64,000 nt of DNA from Priestia megaterium (GTDB lineage Bacteria > Bacillota > Bacilli > Bacillales > Bacillaceae_H): NCBI RefSeq assembly GCF_023824195.1, contig NZ_CP085442.1, positions 1,216,001 to 1,280,000 of the forward strand, in the 5' to 3' direction. The notes beneath the pieces were generated by a model. The model was not told the DNA's origin and made no database searches. It was given only the letters and a program-made list of their open reading frames with translations. Position 1 is the first letter of the stretch. Each line of letters begins with the position of its first letter. The position numbers and the translations under genes are program-made. Shown here one piece after another: positions 48,038-56,202 of this stretch.

Positions 48038-48245
48038 CGTACACGTTTGTATATGTACGGGAGAGGTTCGAAAACTCCCTCTATAAAAAACTAAGATCAT
48101 CGTTGATGACAAAAGACACGGTTTTAGCGTGTCTTCTTTCACGTGCTTTTCTATCAACGCGTCTTTTTGACGTGTATGCTGGCGAGGACGTGTATCTTAG
48201 TTGCTTTTTAGGGAGATTGCTGGAAAAGAGCAGTCTCTTTTTTGT
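48038..48245 (+). promoter_or_regulatory. preQ1-I riboswitch and expression platform of queCDEF
   Basis: Aptamer at 48062-48094: AGAGGTTCG loop, CCCTCT and the A-rich tail ATAAAAAACTAA are the preQ1-I hallmarks. A 5' hairpin (CCGTAC with GTACGG) precedes it. The tail AACTAAGAT (48089-48097) is perfectly complementary to ATCTTAGTT (48194-48202), just upstream of the terminator. Between them is a hairpin GACACG/CGTGTC (48114-48131). Ligand binding should favour termination before queC. Confidence 0.9.
48212..48245 (+). terminator. preQ1 leader terminator
   Basis: GAGATTGCT pairs with AGCAGTCTC (one G-U) and is followed by six T's, 85 nt before queC. Confidence 0.88.
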
Positions 48246-48330
48246 GTTATAAAATTAGTCACAAAGGGAACGAACGGTTCAATAAAGTTTCTTCTTCTTT
48301 TGATTTCAATCAAAAAGGAGACGAACAATA

Positions 48331-48996
48331 ATGATGAAAAATGAAAAAGCTATTGTTGTATTTAGCGGAGGTCAAGATAGTACAACATGTCTATTTTGGG
48401 CTTTGAAAAACTTTAAAGAAGTAGAAACGGTTACTTTTCAATATGGTCAGCGTCATAGTCAAGAGATAGAGGTAGCAAAAGCTATTGCAGCTGATTTAGG
48501 TGTGAAGCACACCGTACTAGATATGTCACTTTTAAATCAATTAGCACCAAATGCATTAACGCGAGATGATATTGATATCGAGCAAAAAGAAGGAGAATTG
48601 CCTACGACTTTTGTGGATGGCCGCAATCTGTTATTTTTATCATTTGCCGCCGTACTGGCTAAGAACAGCGGAGGCCGTCATATCGTAACAGGCGTTTGTG
48701 AAACTGATTTTTCGGGATATCCAGACTGTCGAGATGTATTTGTAAAATCGTTAAACGTCACGCTTAATTTATCAATGGACTTTGAATTTGTGATTCATAC
48801 ACCGCTTATGTGGATTGATAAAGCAGAAACGTGGGCTTTAGCTGATGAGTTAGGGGCGCTTGAGTATGTGCGTGAAAAAACATTAACGTGCTACAACGGT
48901 ATTGTTGCTGATGGATGCGGCCAATGTCCCGCATGTCAATTGCGAAAACGTGGGTTAGATCAATACATGCAAACAAAAGAAGGAGGAGAGGAATAA
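48331..48996 (+). CDS. queC: 7-Cyano-7-deazaguanine synthase QueC
   Basis: Converts 7-carboxy-7-deazaguanine to preQ0 with ATP and ammonia, in queuosine biosynthesis. 221 residues: PP-loop SGGQDSTT near the N-terminus, and the zinc site CxxCxxC in [13 protein letters not shown] with an upstream Cys (LTCYNG). AAAAGGAG precedes one of two adjacent ATGs. Its stop TAA shares a base with the queD start. Confidence 0.96.
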   Translation: MMKNEKAIVVFSGGQDSTTCLFWALKNFKEVETVTFQYGQRHSQEIEVAKAIAADLGVKHTVLDMSLLNQLAPNALTRDDIDIEQKEGELPTTFVDGRNLLFLSFAAVLAKNSGGRHIVTGVCETDFSGYPDCRDVFVKSLNVTLNLSMDFEFVIHTPLMWIDKAETWALADELGALEYVREKTLTCYNGIVADGCGQCPACQLRKRGLDQYMQTKEGGEE

Positions 48997-49436
48997 TGCT
49001 GCAACAAATGTATCCTCAAGTATTTCATGACTATGAATATGAACTGAACAAAGATATGCAGTTTGCTGCGGCACATTTTGTTCCTCACACAGAAGCAGGA
49101 AAATGCCGTCAAGTCCATGGACATACGTATTTTGTTAATTTAACTGTTGCCGGAGATACATTAGACGAAGCGGGCTTTTTAGTAAACTTTGCGTTATTGA
49201 AAAAAATTGTTTCTGGTCAATTTGATCATACATTATTGAACGATCATTCTATCTTTAACGAAGAAAATCCAAATGATTTTCCTACAACTGAAGTTGTTGC
49301 TCGTAAAATTTATGAGTTGGTTCAAGAATATCTAGACACACTACCAAATAAGCCTTCTTGCGTACAAGTATTCGTGCGGGAAACGCCGACAAGTTACGTA
49401 GTTTACCGCCCAAAGAAGGTGAAAAAACGTGGCTAA
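48996..49436 (+). CDS. queD: 6-Carboxytetrahydropterin synthase QueD
   Basis: Forms 6-carboxy-tetrahydropterin from dihydroneopterin triphosphate in the queuosine pathway. 146 residues with zinc-binding His residues in FAAAHFV and VHGHTY, the catalytic Cys in GKCRQVHGH, and Glu/His in FDHTLLND. I start at ATG 48996 ([10 protein letters not shown]) after GGAGGAGAG; overlaps the queC stop by 1 nt. Confidence 0.95.
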   Translation: MLQQMYPQVFHDYEYELNKDMQFAAAHFVPHTEAGKCRQVHGHTYFVNLTVAGDTLDEAGFLVNFALLKKIVSGQFDHTLLNDHSIFNEENPNDFPTTEVVARKIYELVQEYLDTLPNKPSCVQVFVRETPTSYVVYRPKKVKKRG

Positions 49437-50160
49437 TACAATTCCAGTACTTGAAATATTCGGACCCACAATTCAAGGGGAAGGAATGGTTGTAGGACGT
49501 AAGACGATGTTTGTTCGTACCGCGGGCTGTGATTATTCCTGTAGCTGGTGTGATTCAGCTTTTACATGGGATGGATCAGCTAAAAACGATATTCGTCAGC
49601 TAACAGCAGAACAAATTTGGATGGAGCTAAAAGAAATTGGAGGAGAGTGCTTTGATCACGTCACCATTTCTGGAGGAAACCCTGCGCTTATCAAGGCAAT
49701 TGGTTCACTTGTAGAGCTTTTGCACAGTCATGGGGTAAAAGCAGCTCTTGAAACACAGGGAAGCCGTTATCAGGATTGGTTTCTAAAGATCGATGATTTA
49801 ACGATTTCTCCTAAGCCTCCAAGTTCATTAATGAAAACAAATTTCTCCGTACTAGACGATATTATAGAGACATTAATAAAGGAAAAACGCATGGAGCACA
49901 TAAGCATAAAAGTCGTTGTATTTAATGATGAGGACTTTGAGTATGCAGCGTCTGTTCATGAACGTTATCCTGAGGTTCCATTTTTTGTTCAAGTAGGCAA
50001 CGAGGACTTAACGACAATCGATAATGCGTCCTTAACACAAGAATTGCTTAAAAAGTATGAGTGGTTAATCGATAAGGCCGTGGCAGCTAAAAACATGAAC
50101 GATGTAAGAGTTCTGCCGCAGGTTCACGCCCTTGTTTGGGGAAATAAACGAGGCGTGTAA
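49429..50160 (+). CDS. queE: 7-Carboxy-7-deazaguanine synthase QueE
   Basis: Radical SAM enzyme making the 7-deazaguanine ring. 243 residues with the substrate segment EIFGPTIQGEGMVVGR, the cluster motif CDYSCSWCDSAF (CxxxCxxC) and TISGGNPAL for SAM binding. GTG start with GAAGGTG upstream; overlaps queD by 8 nt. Confidence 0.95.
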   Translation: MANTIPVLEIFGPTIQGEGMVVGRKTMFVRTAGCDYSCSWCDSAFTWDGSAKNDIRQLTAEQIWMELKEIGGECFDHVTISGGNPALIKAIGSLVELLHSHGVKAALETQGSRYQDWFLKIDDLTISPKPPSSLMKTNFSVLDDIIETLIKEKRMEHISIKVVVFNDEDFEYAASVHERYPEVPFFVQVGNEDLTTIDNASLTQELLKKYEWLIDKAVAAKNMNDVRVLPQVHALVWGNKRGV

Positions 50161-50258
50161 GCGCATAGCAAAAAATTTACAAAGAAAAATAAAAACAGAT
50201 ATATACAAAATAAAAAAACGCTGTTAGAATGACAATCGTAGAAAGAGAGGAAATGCAA

Positions 50259-50756
50259 ATGAGCGGTCGAAAAGATGAAGAATTAGAAGGTGTATCACTC
50301 CTTGGAAATCAAGGAACAAACTATTTGTTTGAATATTCACCAGAGATTCTAGAAGCATTTGATAATAAACATCCAAATCGTGATTATTTTGTAAAATTCA
50401 ACTGTCCGGAATTTACGAGCTTATGTCCAAAAACAGGTCAGCCGGATTTCGCAACCATTTATATTAGTTACATTCCAGATGAAAAAATGGTGGAAAGCAA
50501 GTCGTTAAAGCTTTATTTGTTCAGCTTCCGTAATCATGGAGATTTCCATGAAGACTGTATGAATATTATTATGAATGACTTAATTAAACTGATGAATCCA
50601 AGATATATTGAGGTATGGGGAAAATTCACACCGCGCGGCGGGATTTCAATTGATCCATATACAAACTATGGCCGTCCCGGTACGAAGTATGAAGAAATGG
50701 CTAATTATCGCCTAATGAATCATGATTTATACCCAGAAACAATTGATAATCGTTAA
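50259..50756 (+). CDS. queF: NADPH-dependent preQ0 reductase QueF
   Basis: Reduces the nitrile preQ0 to preQ1, the ligand of the riboswitch at the head of this operon. 165 residues, the short unimodular form. It has the catalytic-Cys/Asp region [20 protein letters not shown] and the motif [20 protein letters not shown]. Start ATG 50259 (MSGRKDEE) with AGAGAGG upstream. It follows queE by 98 nt. Confidence 0.96.
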   Translation: MSGRKDEELEGVSLLGNQGTNYLFEYSPEILEAFDNKHPNRDYFVKFNCPEFTSLCPKTGQPDFATIYISYIPDEKMVESKSLKLYLFSFRNHGDFHEDCMNIIMNDLIKLMNPRYIEVWGKFTPRGGISIDPYTNYGRPGTKYEEMANYRLMNHDLYPETIDNR

Positions 50757-50763
50757 TTCGAAC

Positions 50764-50790
50764 AAACAGGTTGTGTATGCAACCTGTTTT
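50764..50790 (+). terminator. Weak hairpin after queF
   Basis: AAACAGGTTG with CAACCTGTTT followed by TTCC. The short T-run suggests partial read-through into the next gene. Confidence 0.55.
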
Positions 50791-50824
50791 CCATTGCAAA
50801 AACAACAGGTGAGAAGGTGAAAGA

Positions 50825-51526
50825 ATGTCACAGAGATCAGCATTAGTATTAGGTGCAAGCGGACTTGTTGGTCAAGAACTTTTAAAAATGTTATTAAGCA
50901 ACAGCTTATATAACCATGTGACAGTGTTTGTTCGAAAAAAGCTACCAATCGAACACACAAAGCTACGTCAGCTTGAAATTGATTTTTCAGAGCTTGATAA
51001 GCACGAAGAATGCTTTGCAGTTGATGATGTATATTGCTGTTTAGGCACGACAATGAAAAAAGCAAAAACAAAAGCGAAATTCATTAAAGTGGACTACGAA
51101 TTTCCTTTAAAAGCGGCTAAATGTGCAGAAAAATATCGCTGCAAAAACTTTTTAACGATTACAGCAATTGGTGCTGATCTTCGTTCGCCATTCTTTTACA
51201 GTAAAGTAAAGGGGCAAGTAGAAGAAGATATCGCAAGCTTGTATATCCGTTCTACTCACTTTTTCCGCCCATCGTTATTATTAGGCAAGCGCCAAGAGTT
51301 TCGCCTATTTGAAAAGATTGGGGGATACACGTTAAAGTCGTGTTCATTTTGCCTTGTAGGAAAGTGGAGAAAGTATCGTCCAATTAAAGCGTATAACGTA
51401 GCCAAATCGATGATGAAAGCTGCACTTGAAGATAAATGTGGGGTTCATGTACATGAAAGCCAAGACATTTATACAGGTGAATGCTATTATTCGTTTACCA
51501 ACGGCAAGCGCGTGTTATCAAAATAA
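50825..51526 (+). CDS. NAD(P)-binding Rossmann-fold oxidoreductase
   Basis: 233 residues of the atypical/extended SDR type (HTATIP2-like): nucleotide motif LVLGASGLVGQELL, CCLGTTMKKAKTK, and TAIGADLRSPFFYSKVKGQVEE carrying a possible catalytic Tyr-x-x-x-Lys. Function unknown; family members sense or use NADPH. GAGAAGGTG upstream. It may be partly co-transcribed with queF. A terminator follows. Confidence 0.75.
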   Translation: MSQRSALVLGASGLVGQELLKMLLSNSLYNHVTVFVRKKLPIEHTKLRQLEIDFSELDKHEECFAVDDVYCCLGTTMKKAKTKAKFIKVDYEFPLKAAKCAEKYRCKNFLTITAIGADLRSPFFYSKVKGQVEEDIASLYIRSTHFFRPSLLLGKRQEFRLFEKIGGYTLKSCSFCLVGKWRKYRPIKAYNVAKSMMKAALEDKCGVHVHESQDIYTGECYYSFTNGKRVLSK

Positions 51527-51528
51527 AG

Positions 51529-51559
51529 AAAAGCCTCTTCATAAGAAGGGGCTTTTTTC
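51529..51559. terminator. Bidirectional terminator
   Basis: AAGCCTCTTC with GAAGGGGCTT (one G-U), loop ATAA, T-run. Convergent genes on both sides. Confidence 0.82.
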
Positions 51560-51774
51560 TATCTTCCGTCACCATCCGCATCGCCATCGCCATCATGATC
51601 GTGATTAGAAGCAGATTCACTCCAGCTTGTGTAGGAGTTAGAATCTTCTTCGGCATAATTCATGGGTTCAACGGATGTTTTTTTATTTGAAGTTTGCTTG
51701 CGTTTAAAAACGAACTGCACGATGAAAAAAAGAATGACAATAAGAGCAACGATAAACAATACAGTATCAAACAT
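51559..51774 (-). CDS. Small membrane protein with Asp/Gly tail
   Basis: 71 residues: one N-terminal membrane helix (about 4-22), basic stop sequence KRKQTSNKK, then an acidic Ser-rich tail ending in a His-Asp-Gly repeat (HDHDGDGDADGDG). The tail could bind cations but matches no family I know. AAAGGAA precedes the ATG. Confidence 0.65.
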   Translation of the reverse strand: MFDTVLFIVALIVILFFIVQFVFKRKQTSNKKTSVEPMNYAEEDSNSYTSWSESASNHDHDGDGDADGDGR

Positions 51775-51945
51775 GCTAGTAATTCCTTTCGGTAAGAAGA
51801 TAGTAGTAGCTTGTTCTTATTGTCACACGAAAATAAGCCCCCTTTCAAGAAAAAATGGGGCCTGTTTTTGTTTCTTTAAAGAAACTTTTTTTATCTCAGC
51901 CATATATTATTGTATAAAGAAACATTTTAGAAAAGAGGGAGTACA

Positions 51946-52053
51946 GTGAAAAAAAGTTCGAAGGATGTTAAGGTGCAACAGTATATTTACCTCATGTATA
52001 AGCTGGGGATTATTACAGAAGAACAAAAGAATCAATTCTTTCAACACCAATAA
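51946..52053 (+). CDS. Tiny hypothetical protein (35 aa)
   Basis: GTG start with AGAGGGAG 6-7 nt upstream; MKKSSKDVKVQQYIYLMY... ending FFQHQ. It looks like one amphipathic helix followed by KLGIITEEQKNQF, a pattern resembling the SHOCT-type IITEEEF motif in minimal form. It has a good terminator right after the stop. Function unknown. Confidence 0.55.
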   Translation: MKKSSKDVKVQQYIYLMYKLGIITEEQKNQFFQHQ

Positions 52054-52090
52054 AAAAGCAACCGCTCTTGCTTTCCGGTTGCTTTTTTCC
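52053..52090. terminator. Bidirectional terminator
   Basis: AAAAAAGCAACCG with CGGTTGCTTTTTT around a 10-nt loop, between convergent small genes. Confidence 0.88.
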
Positions 52091-52091
52091 T

Positions 52092-52277
52092 TTACATAGC
52101 TGGATTAATAATGGTGTAGTTTTTGTGATTGACAACGGTTCGCTGTTCTAAGTCTAAATCGCGGTAGTTTGCCATGTAAGTCAAGTCAACAATCACGGAG
52201 TTTTCATTTACTTTTTCAACAATGCCCTGTAAGCCATTTTTAAATTCTATCAAGTTTCCTACCTCTGCTATTTTCAT
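52092..52277 (-). CDS. YkvS-like DUF2187 protein
   Basis: 61-residue protein of the small SH3-barrel-like DUF2187 family (IEFKNGLQGIVEKVNENSVIVDLTYM...VVNHKNY). From memory it closely resembles B. subtilis YkvS, which lies in the same neighbourhood. It possibly binds nucleic acid or protein; role unknown. AAAGGAGCG precedes the ATG. Confidence 0.85.
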   Translation of the reverse strand: MKIAEVGNLIEFKNGLQGIVEKVNENSVIVDLTYMANYRDLDLEQRTVVNHKNYTIINPAM

Positions 52278-52584
52278 GATTCATCGCTCCTTTGTTTTAA
52301 ATTATTTCATTATGAATTTTTACAATAATTTTAATTTTTAAAATAGTAAAACTAGTTAGCGTTTTCTTTTTTACAATTTTGCCTTAAAACTGGGAATTAG
52401 TAAAGAGTTTTTTGAAAAAATATAAAATAAAATTGAAAAAATAAGTAAAATGTGCTGAGAAATAAAAGGAATTGGTAGCTTTAACGAAAGAGAGAAGCAG
52501 GACAGTTCCATCTTTGTTCATCTTTCGTTATAATAAACGAGGTATAATCTTGTCATAAATTATAAGAATTAGAAGGTGTAGAAA
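52278..52584. other. AT-rich divergent spacer
   Basis: Very AT-rich region between the ykvS-like gene and the patatin gene. Two TATAAT-like elements lie near 52529 and 52543 upstream of the patatin gene, the first inside a short inverted repeat (CGTTATAATAAACG). Nothing else recognisable. Confidence 0.4.
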
Positions 52585-53430
52585 TTGAAAGATACTGGAC
52601 TTGTGCTCGAAGGAGGCGGTATGAGAGGCCTTTATACAACTGGAGTTTTAGATTACTTTATGGAAAGAAATCTGTACCTTCCGTATGTAATTGGCGTTTC
52701 AGCCGGCGCTTGTCATGCCACTTCTTATTTATCTAGACAAATAGGAAGAAGCCGCAAAGCTAATTTAGATTTTTTAAAGGATCCTCGCTACTTGTCGTGG
52801 AAAAATTATTTTAAAACAAAAGAGATATTTGGAATGGATTTCGTTTTTGATGAAATTCCTAATCAGCTTCTTCCATTTGACTTCGATGCATTTGCTGAGC
52901 GGACAGAGAAGCTTGTAGTAGGAGCAACGGACTGCGTGACGGGGGAACCCGTTTATTTTGATGAGTATGACCGGGACATTTTGACAGCGGTTCGCGCTTC
53001 TAGTTCCCTTCCATTTTTAGCACCTGTCGTTACATATAAAGGAAAAGAGCTGTTAGACGGAGGAATCAGTGATCCGATTCCAATCAAAAAAGCAGTGCAG
53101 GATGGATATAGAAAAAATATTGTTGTGCTAACTCGAAACGAAGGATATCGAAAAAAGAAATCAAATATGCTTTGGTTATTGAAGCGCAAATATCGTCATT
53201 ATGATGGGCTGACTCGTGCGCTTGAGAATCGCTATAAATTGTATAATGAAACATTGTCATATATTGAAGAGCAGGAAAGACAGGGGAATATCTTTGTGAT
53301 TCGTCCGCAAACCCCTCTTGTAGTAGGGCGAATTGAGAAGAATCGTGAGCGTCTGGACGCTCTTTATAACCAAGGATATAAAGAAGCTGAAGCTCAATTT
53401 GCATCTCTGCAAAATTGGCTGAACAGTTAA
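52585..53430 (+). CDS. Patatin-like phospholipase (YjjU family)
   Basis: Probable lipid acyl hydrolase with a Ser-Asp dyad: oxyanion motif GGGMRGLYTTG, nucleophile in GVSAGACHA (about residue 41) and the Asp in DGGISDP (about residue 157). 281 residues, no signal peptide, so intracellular. TTG start with AGAAGGTG 8 nt upstream; no ATG fits the conserved N-terminus. The next gene is 17 nt downstream. Confidence 0.87.
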   Translation: MKDTGLVLEGGGMRGLYTTGVLDYFMERNLYLPYVIGVSAGACHATSYLSRQIGRSRKANLDFLKDPRYLSWKNYFKTKEIFGMDFVFDEIPNQLLPFDFDAFAERTEKLVVGATDCVTGEPVYFDEYDRDILTAVRASSSLPFLAPVVTYKGKELLDGGISDPIPIKKAVQDGYRKNIVVLTRNEGYRKKKSNMLWLLKRKYRHYDGLTRALENRYKLYNETLSYIEEQERQGNIFVIRPQTPLVVGRIEKNRERLDALYNQGYKEAEAQFASLQNWLNS

Positions 53431-53447
53431 AAGCGAGGTGAAACTGA

Positions 53448-53642
53448 ATGGATGAACAAACAGCAATAAACATGTTGAATGAGTTAAGTGAAGGAAAAGT
53501 AACCGAAATTAAAGTTAAAAAAGAAGACTTTCTTGCTTTTCGCCCTTTTTTAGTAAATCGCCCTGATTTCAAACATTTTCGTGGAATAGCCGGACGCGGT
53601 GGAGATTTCACCTATACGTATCTAGAAATTCCTAGGAGCTAA
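53448..53642 (+). CDS. Small hypothetical protein (64 aa)
   Basis: MDEQTAINMLNELSEGK... with a compact mixed alpha/beta composition and a conserved-looking FRGIAGRGGDFTYTY end. AAAGCGAGGTG precedes the ATG. Probably an operon with the patatin gene. Family unknown to me. Confidence 0.65.
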   Translation: MDEQTAINMLNELSEGKVTEIKVKKEDFLAFRPFLVNRPDFKHFRGIAGRGGDFTYTYLEIPRS

Positions 53643-53789
53643 ACGAAATGATGGCATTATTTGATTACGCCTTATATAATGGATGTATGAGCCTGTACAG
53701 TAGAGAATATACTGTTACAAGTGCTTGTGCGTTTATTTAATAACGTACGGTAAGAGCGAATAAACGTGTTTAGTTATAGGAGGGATATT

Positions 53790-54116
53790 ATGGATGAGTT
53801 TCGAAAAAGTACAGCACCTTTTTATTTTGCAGATCATATATGGAAAGATAAAAATGGAATGACGACTTATGGGATGCTGTTAACGAACCGGCCCGAAGAT
53901 GACGGGGACTATGACCTCCATTCGTTATTAGAAGAAGCATATGTAGATCATAAAAAAATTCTAATTACTACTGTTTACGATAACAGTGAACAGCAGTTGA
54001 CCGGATACGTGATACATTTATCAGATGATCAAGACGTCTTTACGTTTATGGATGATACGGGTGCTAAGCTAGTGATTGATTTCTATGATGTTGTAGAAAT
54101 TGAGATCGAAGATTAA
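53790..54116 (+). CDS. Hypothetical protein (108 aa)
   Basis: Starts MDEFRKSTAPFYFADHIWKD, with AGGAGGG 7 nt upstream of ATG 53790. It is soluble, acidic and beta-rich toward the C-terminus (VIHLSDDQDVFTFMDDTGAKLVIDFYDVVEIEIED), reminiscent of YolD-like or small SH3-like folds, but no confident match. An inverted repeat (CGTTTATT 53730-53737 with AATAAACG 53759-53766) lies upstream. Its own terminator follows. Confidence 0.65.
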   Translation: MDEFRKSTAPFYFADHIWKDKNGMTTYGMLLTNRPEDDGDYDLHSLLEEAYVDHKKILITTVYDNSEQQLTGYVIHLSDDQDVFTFMDDTGAKLVIDFYDVVEIEIED

Positions 54117-54120
54117 AAAG

Positions 54121-54154
54121 AGCTGAATGTTGATTACAACATTCAGCTTTTTTG
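54121..54154 (+). terminator. Terminator after the 108-aa gene
   Basis: AGCTGAATGTTG with CAACATTCAGCT, ATTA loop, six T's. Confidence 0.92.
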
Positions 54155-54428
54155 TGTAAAAGTAGATGAATTTAAATGTTTATCATAAGAATTATAAGGG
54201 AAAAACAAATGAAGAAATTTCTGATTAAACTGAAATAAAGCGGGAAAATATACCTGCTTTTTAGAAAAATTACCGTGATTATGACAAAAAACAAGGTACA
54301 ATGTCATAATTGTGTTCCGAACGTAATTTTGTTCATCAAACTTAAAGAAATGTAATTGAATCGTTCGGTGAAACCCCTATATAGCTATGATAGAGTAATA
54401 CCATACGAAATTTCAGGAGGTATTACCT
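54155..54428 (+). promoter_or_regulatory. Upstream region of the cell-wall hydrolase gene
   Basis: Contains an inverted repeat CCGAACG (54317-54323) with CGTTCGG (54362-54368) spanning 52 nt, then CTATATAGCTATGATAGAG just upstream of the ribosome site. The CCGAACG motif is the same as in the dispersed element's hairpin, but the flanks do not match, so I do not count it as a copy. Confidence 0.4.
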
Positions 54429-55142
54429 ATGAAACATAGTTATATGAAATCAATGGTAGTAGCTTGTTTAGCTACTCTTTCATTTATAGGTTTTAATGCA
54501 ACAGCTACGGCTGCAACTAATTATAAAGTAGTCAAAGGCGATAGTCTTTGGAAGTTAGGTAAAAGATATAGTGTAACAATTGACGATATTAAAAAATTAA
54601 ACAATCGTCAAGGAGATATGATTTATATTGGTGAAACATTAGCTATTCCGAGTAAGACAAAAGTACTGGCTGCTGAAACAACGGAACCTTCAACGGCAGC
54701 ACCTGCTAATACAGCCAAGCCTGAACCAAAACCAGAAGCGAAACCGACAGAGCAGGAAACACCTGCAGTTTCTATTTCTGCAAGTGAAAAAGATTTATTA
54801 GCTCGCTTAGTAGAAGCTGAAGCAAAAGGCGAATCGTATGAAGGAAAAGTAGGGGTAGCAACAGTTGTGTTGAACCGTGTAGATTCTCCGAAGTTTCCAG
54901 ATACGGTAACAGGAGTTATTAAACAAGTTGTCGGAAAAGCATACGCTTTTTCACCGGTTCAAAACGGATCGATTAATAAACCTGCTTCAGAAGAGTCGAA
55001 AAAAGCAGTAGAGCAAGCATTGACAAGAAAAGATCGTTTAAACGATTCTATTTATTTTTATAATCCAAAAACAGCTACCGATAACTGGATTCGTTCACGT
55101 GCTGTAATTAAAACAATTGATCATCATGTATTTGCTAAATAA
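54429..55142 (+). CDS. LysM-SleB/CwlJ-type cell wall hydrolase (YkvT-like)
   Basis: Exported peptidoglycan hydrolase. 237 residues: signal peptide (about 1-29, cleavage near TATAA), one LysM domain (about 31-76, [18 protein letters not shown]), a Pro/Glu/Lys linker, and a hydrolase_2 (SleB-like) catalytic domain (about 118-237, with the Glu in [18 protein letters not shown]). It corresponds to B. subtilis YkvT by domain layout and neighbourhood. An excellent GGAGG ribosome site precedes it. Confidence 0.88.
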   Translation: MKHSYMKSMVVACLATLSFIGFNATATAATNYKVVKGDSLWKLGKRYSVTIDDIKKLNNRQGDMIYIGETLAIPSKTKVLAAETTEPSTAAPANTAKPEPKPEAKPTEQETPAVSISASEKDLLARLVEAEAKGESYEGKVGVATVVLNRVDSPKFPDTVTGVIKQVVGKAYAFSPVQNGSINKPASEESKKAVEQALTRKDRLNDSIYFYNPKTATDNWIRSRAVIKTIDHHVFAK

Positions 55143-55170
55143 AAAAGAGCCGGTTGGGCTCTTTTTTTTA
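55141..55170. terminator. Bidirectional terminator
   Basis: AAAAAAGAGCC with GGCTCTTTTTT, overlapping the stop of the convergent YueI-like gene. Confidence 0.85.
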
Positions 55171-55527
55171 GTCTAAAAAGATATCGCGTTCCAAACTGCC
55201 TTCAGAACCCGTTAAAACCAGACCAATATCGGTATTAGCTTCTAAGTTCTGAACGATGGTAAAAGGCACTTTGTATTCGTTAGCAGCTTGAACATAAGGG
55301 GAGAGATATGAATAAGATAAGGAGCCATTTAAAAACAAATGACCGTCTTTTACTTTTTTTAAAAGAGGCTTTATTTTTGCTATATCCTTTTTCATGACTT
55401 GTCCTTTTTTTAGCGCAATTTCAATATTCTCACGTAGAGCAGTTAAGAAATATCTTCGTTCGTCCCTTTTCGTTTCCTTTGCTCCGTACATTCCTCTTTC
55501 TAAATATTCTTCTAGTTGATCAGACAT
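55168..55527 (-). CDS. YueI-family DUF1694 protein
   Basis: 119-residue soluble protein with the DUF1694 pattern: GMYGAKETKRDERRYFLTALRENIEIAL at the N-terminus and FTIVQNLEANTDIGLVLTG near the end. Structure-based reports place it near ribosomal L7Ae-like folds, but the function is unknown. AAAGGAAG precedes the ATG. Confidence 0.82.
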   Translation of the reverse strand: MSDQLEEYLERGMYGAKETKRDERRYFLTALRENIEIALKKGQVMKKDIAKIKPLLKKVKDGHLFLNGSLSYSYLSPYVQAANEYKVPFTIVQNLEANTDIGLVLTGSEGSLERDIFLD

Positions 55528-55655
55528 TATGTCACTTCCTTTCGTTATAAACTATAAACGATTATGTGTATAAGTAAAAGGGACAGGAAAAAAGGAAAAT
55601 CACTGTGCTATATCACTCGTTTTTTTGCTGAGTACAAAGAAAAACAAAAAATGTG

Positions 55656-55926
55656 TTGAAATTTAGCCCGAAATATTGTTTAATGTAAATAGATAGAAAA
55701 TCATATCGGTTTTTTATTAAAGGTTTGTAAGCGATTACAGATATACATACATAGCAGCGTTTGGGGAGACGCTCCTATGATTTTATGTTCAAAGCGCATT
55801 GTATAAAAAGGGGATTATATAGCTTTAGGGCATATACGGTCAAGCAAAGGGTCAGATAAATTAATAAAAAATCGCTATGTATTTTCATAAGAAGAACGGT
55901 CAACATTTTTGTTGAGCGTTCTTTTT
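55656..55926 (+). ncRNA. Putative structured RNA with cre site and terminator
   Basis: A promoter (TTGAAA 55656-55661, 17-nt spacer, TTTAAT 55679-55684) is followed by a full-consensus cre site TGTAAGCGATTACA (55726-55739). Next is a long-range helix ATACATAGC (55747-55755) with GCTATGTAT (55874-55882) enclosing a hairpin AGCGT/ACGCT (55756-55773). An intrinsic terminator at 55891-55926 completes it. The longest internal frames are under 15 codons. The start of transcription would be about 55691, giving an RNA of about 235 nt. It matches no RNA family I can recall. Confidence 0.6.
55891..55926 (+). terminator. Terminator of the putative ncRNA
   Basis: GAAGAACGGTCAAC pairs with GTTGAGCGTTC, loop ATTTTT, then five T's. 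No gene precedes it for 360 nt. Confidence 0.8.
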
Positions 55927-56202
55927 ATGCGTTCATATTATGTTTATTCCTCATTGCAGCAGCTGCTGAAAATTGTAAAGGTGCATTCCTCGTTTCATCT
56001 CTCTTATTTTACATAAGTTACATGTAGTATGTTTCAAAGCCTTAAAAAATATATGTCTGTACGCTTGTTTAATCCTAACGAGGTGGTAGAAAAGGAATAT
56101 TTTTAAGAAATCACCAAAAAAAGAGGCGATTGCCTATGCAAGAAGTGGGTGAATAACATATGTAATAAAGAGAATGAAATATAACTTGAGGAGGCATGTA
56201 TC
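55927..56202. other. Spacer upstream of the coat-like gene
   Basis: No gene seen. CATATGTAA around 56159-56167, about 40 nt before the next start, weakly resembles a sigma-K -10 element; this is not strong enough to call a promoter. Confidence 0.3.

Noticed and set aside
48016..48252. 78-codon frame covering the entire preQ1 leader
   Set aside because: It translates the aptamer and terminator, has no ribosome site, and its start lies at the predicted transcription start.
53649..53741. 30-codon frame MMALFDYALYNG... between two hypothetical genes
   Set aside because: No ribosome site; overlaps promoter-like and inverted-repeat sequence.
54317..54368. CCGAACG...CGTTCGG as an eighth copy of the dispersed element
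   Set aside because: Only the 7-bp motif matches; the ends, flanks and core are absent.
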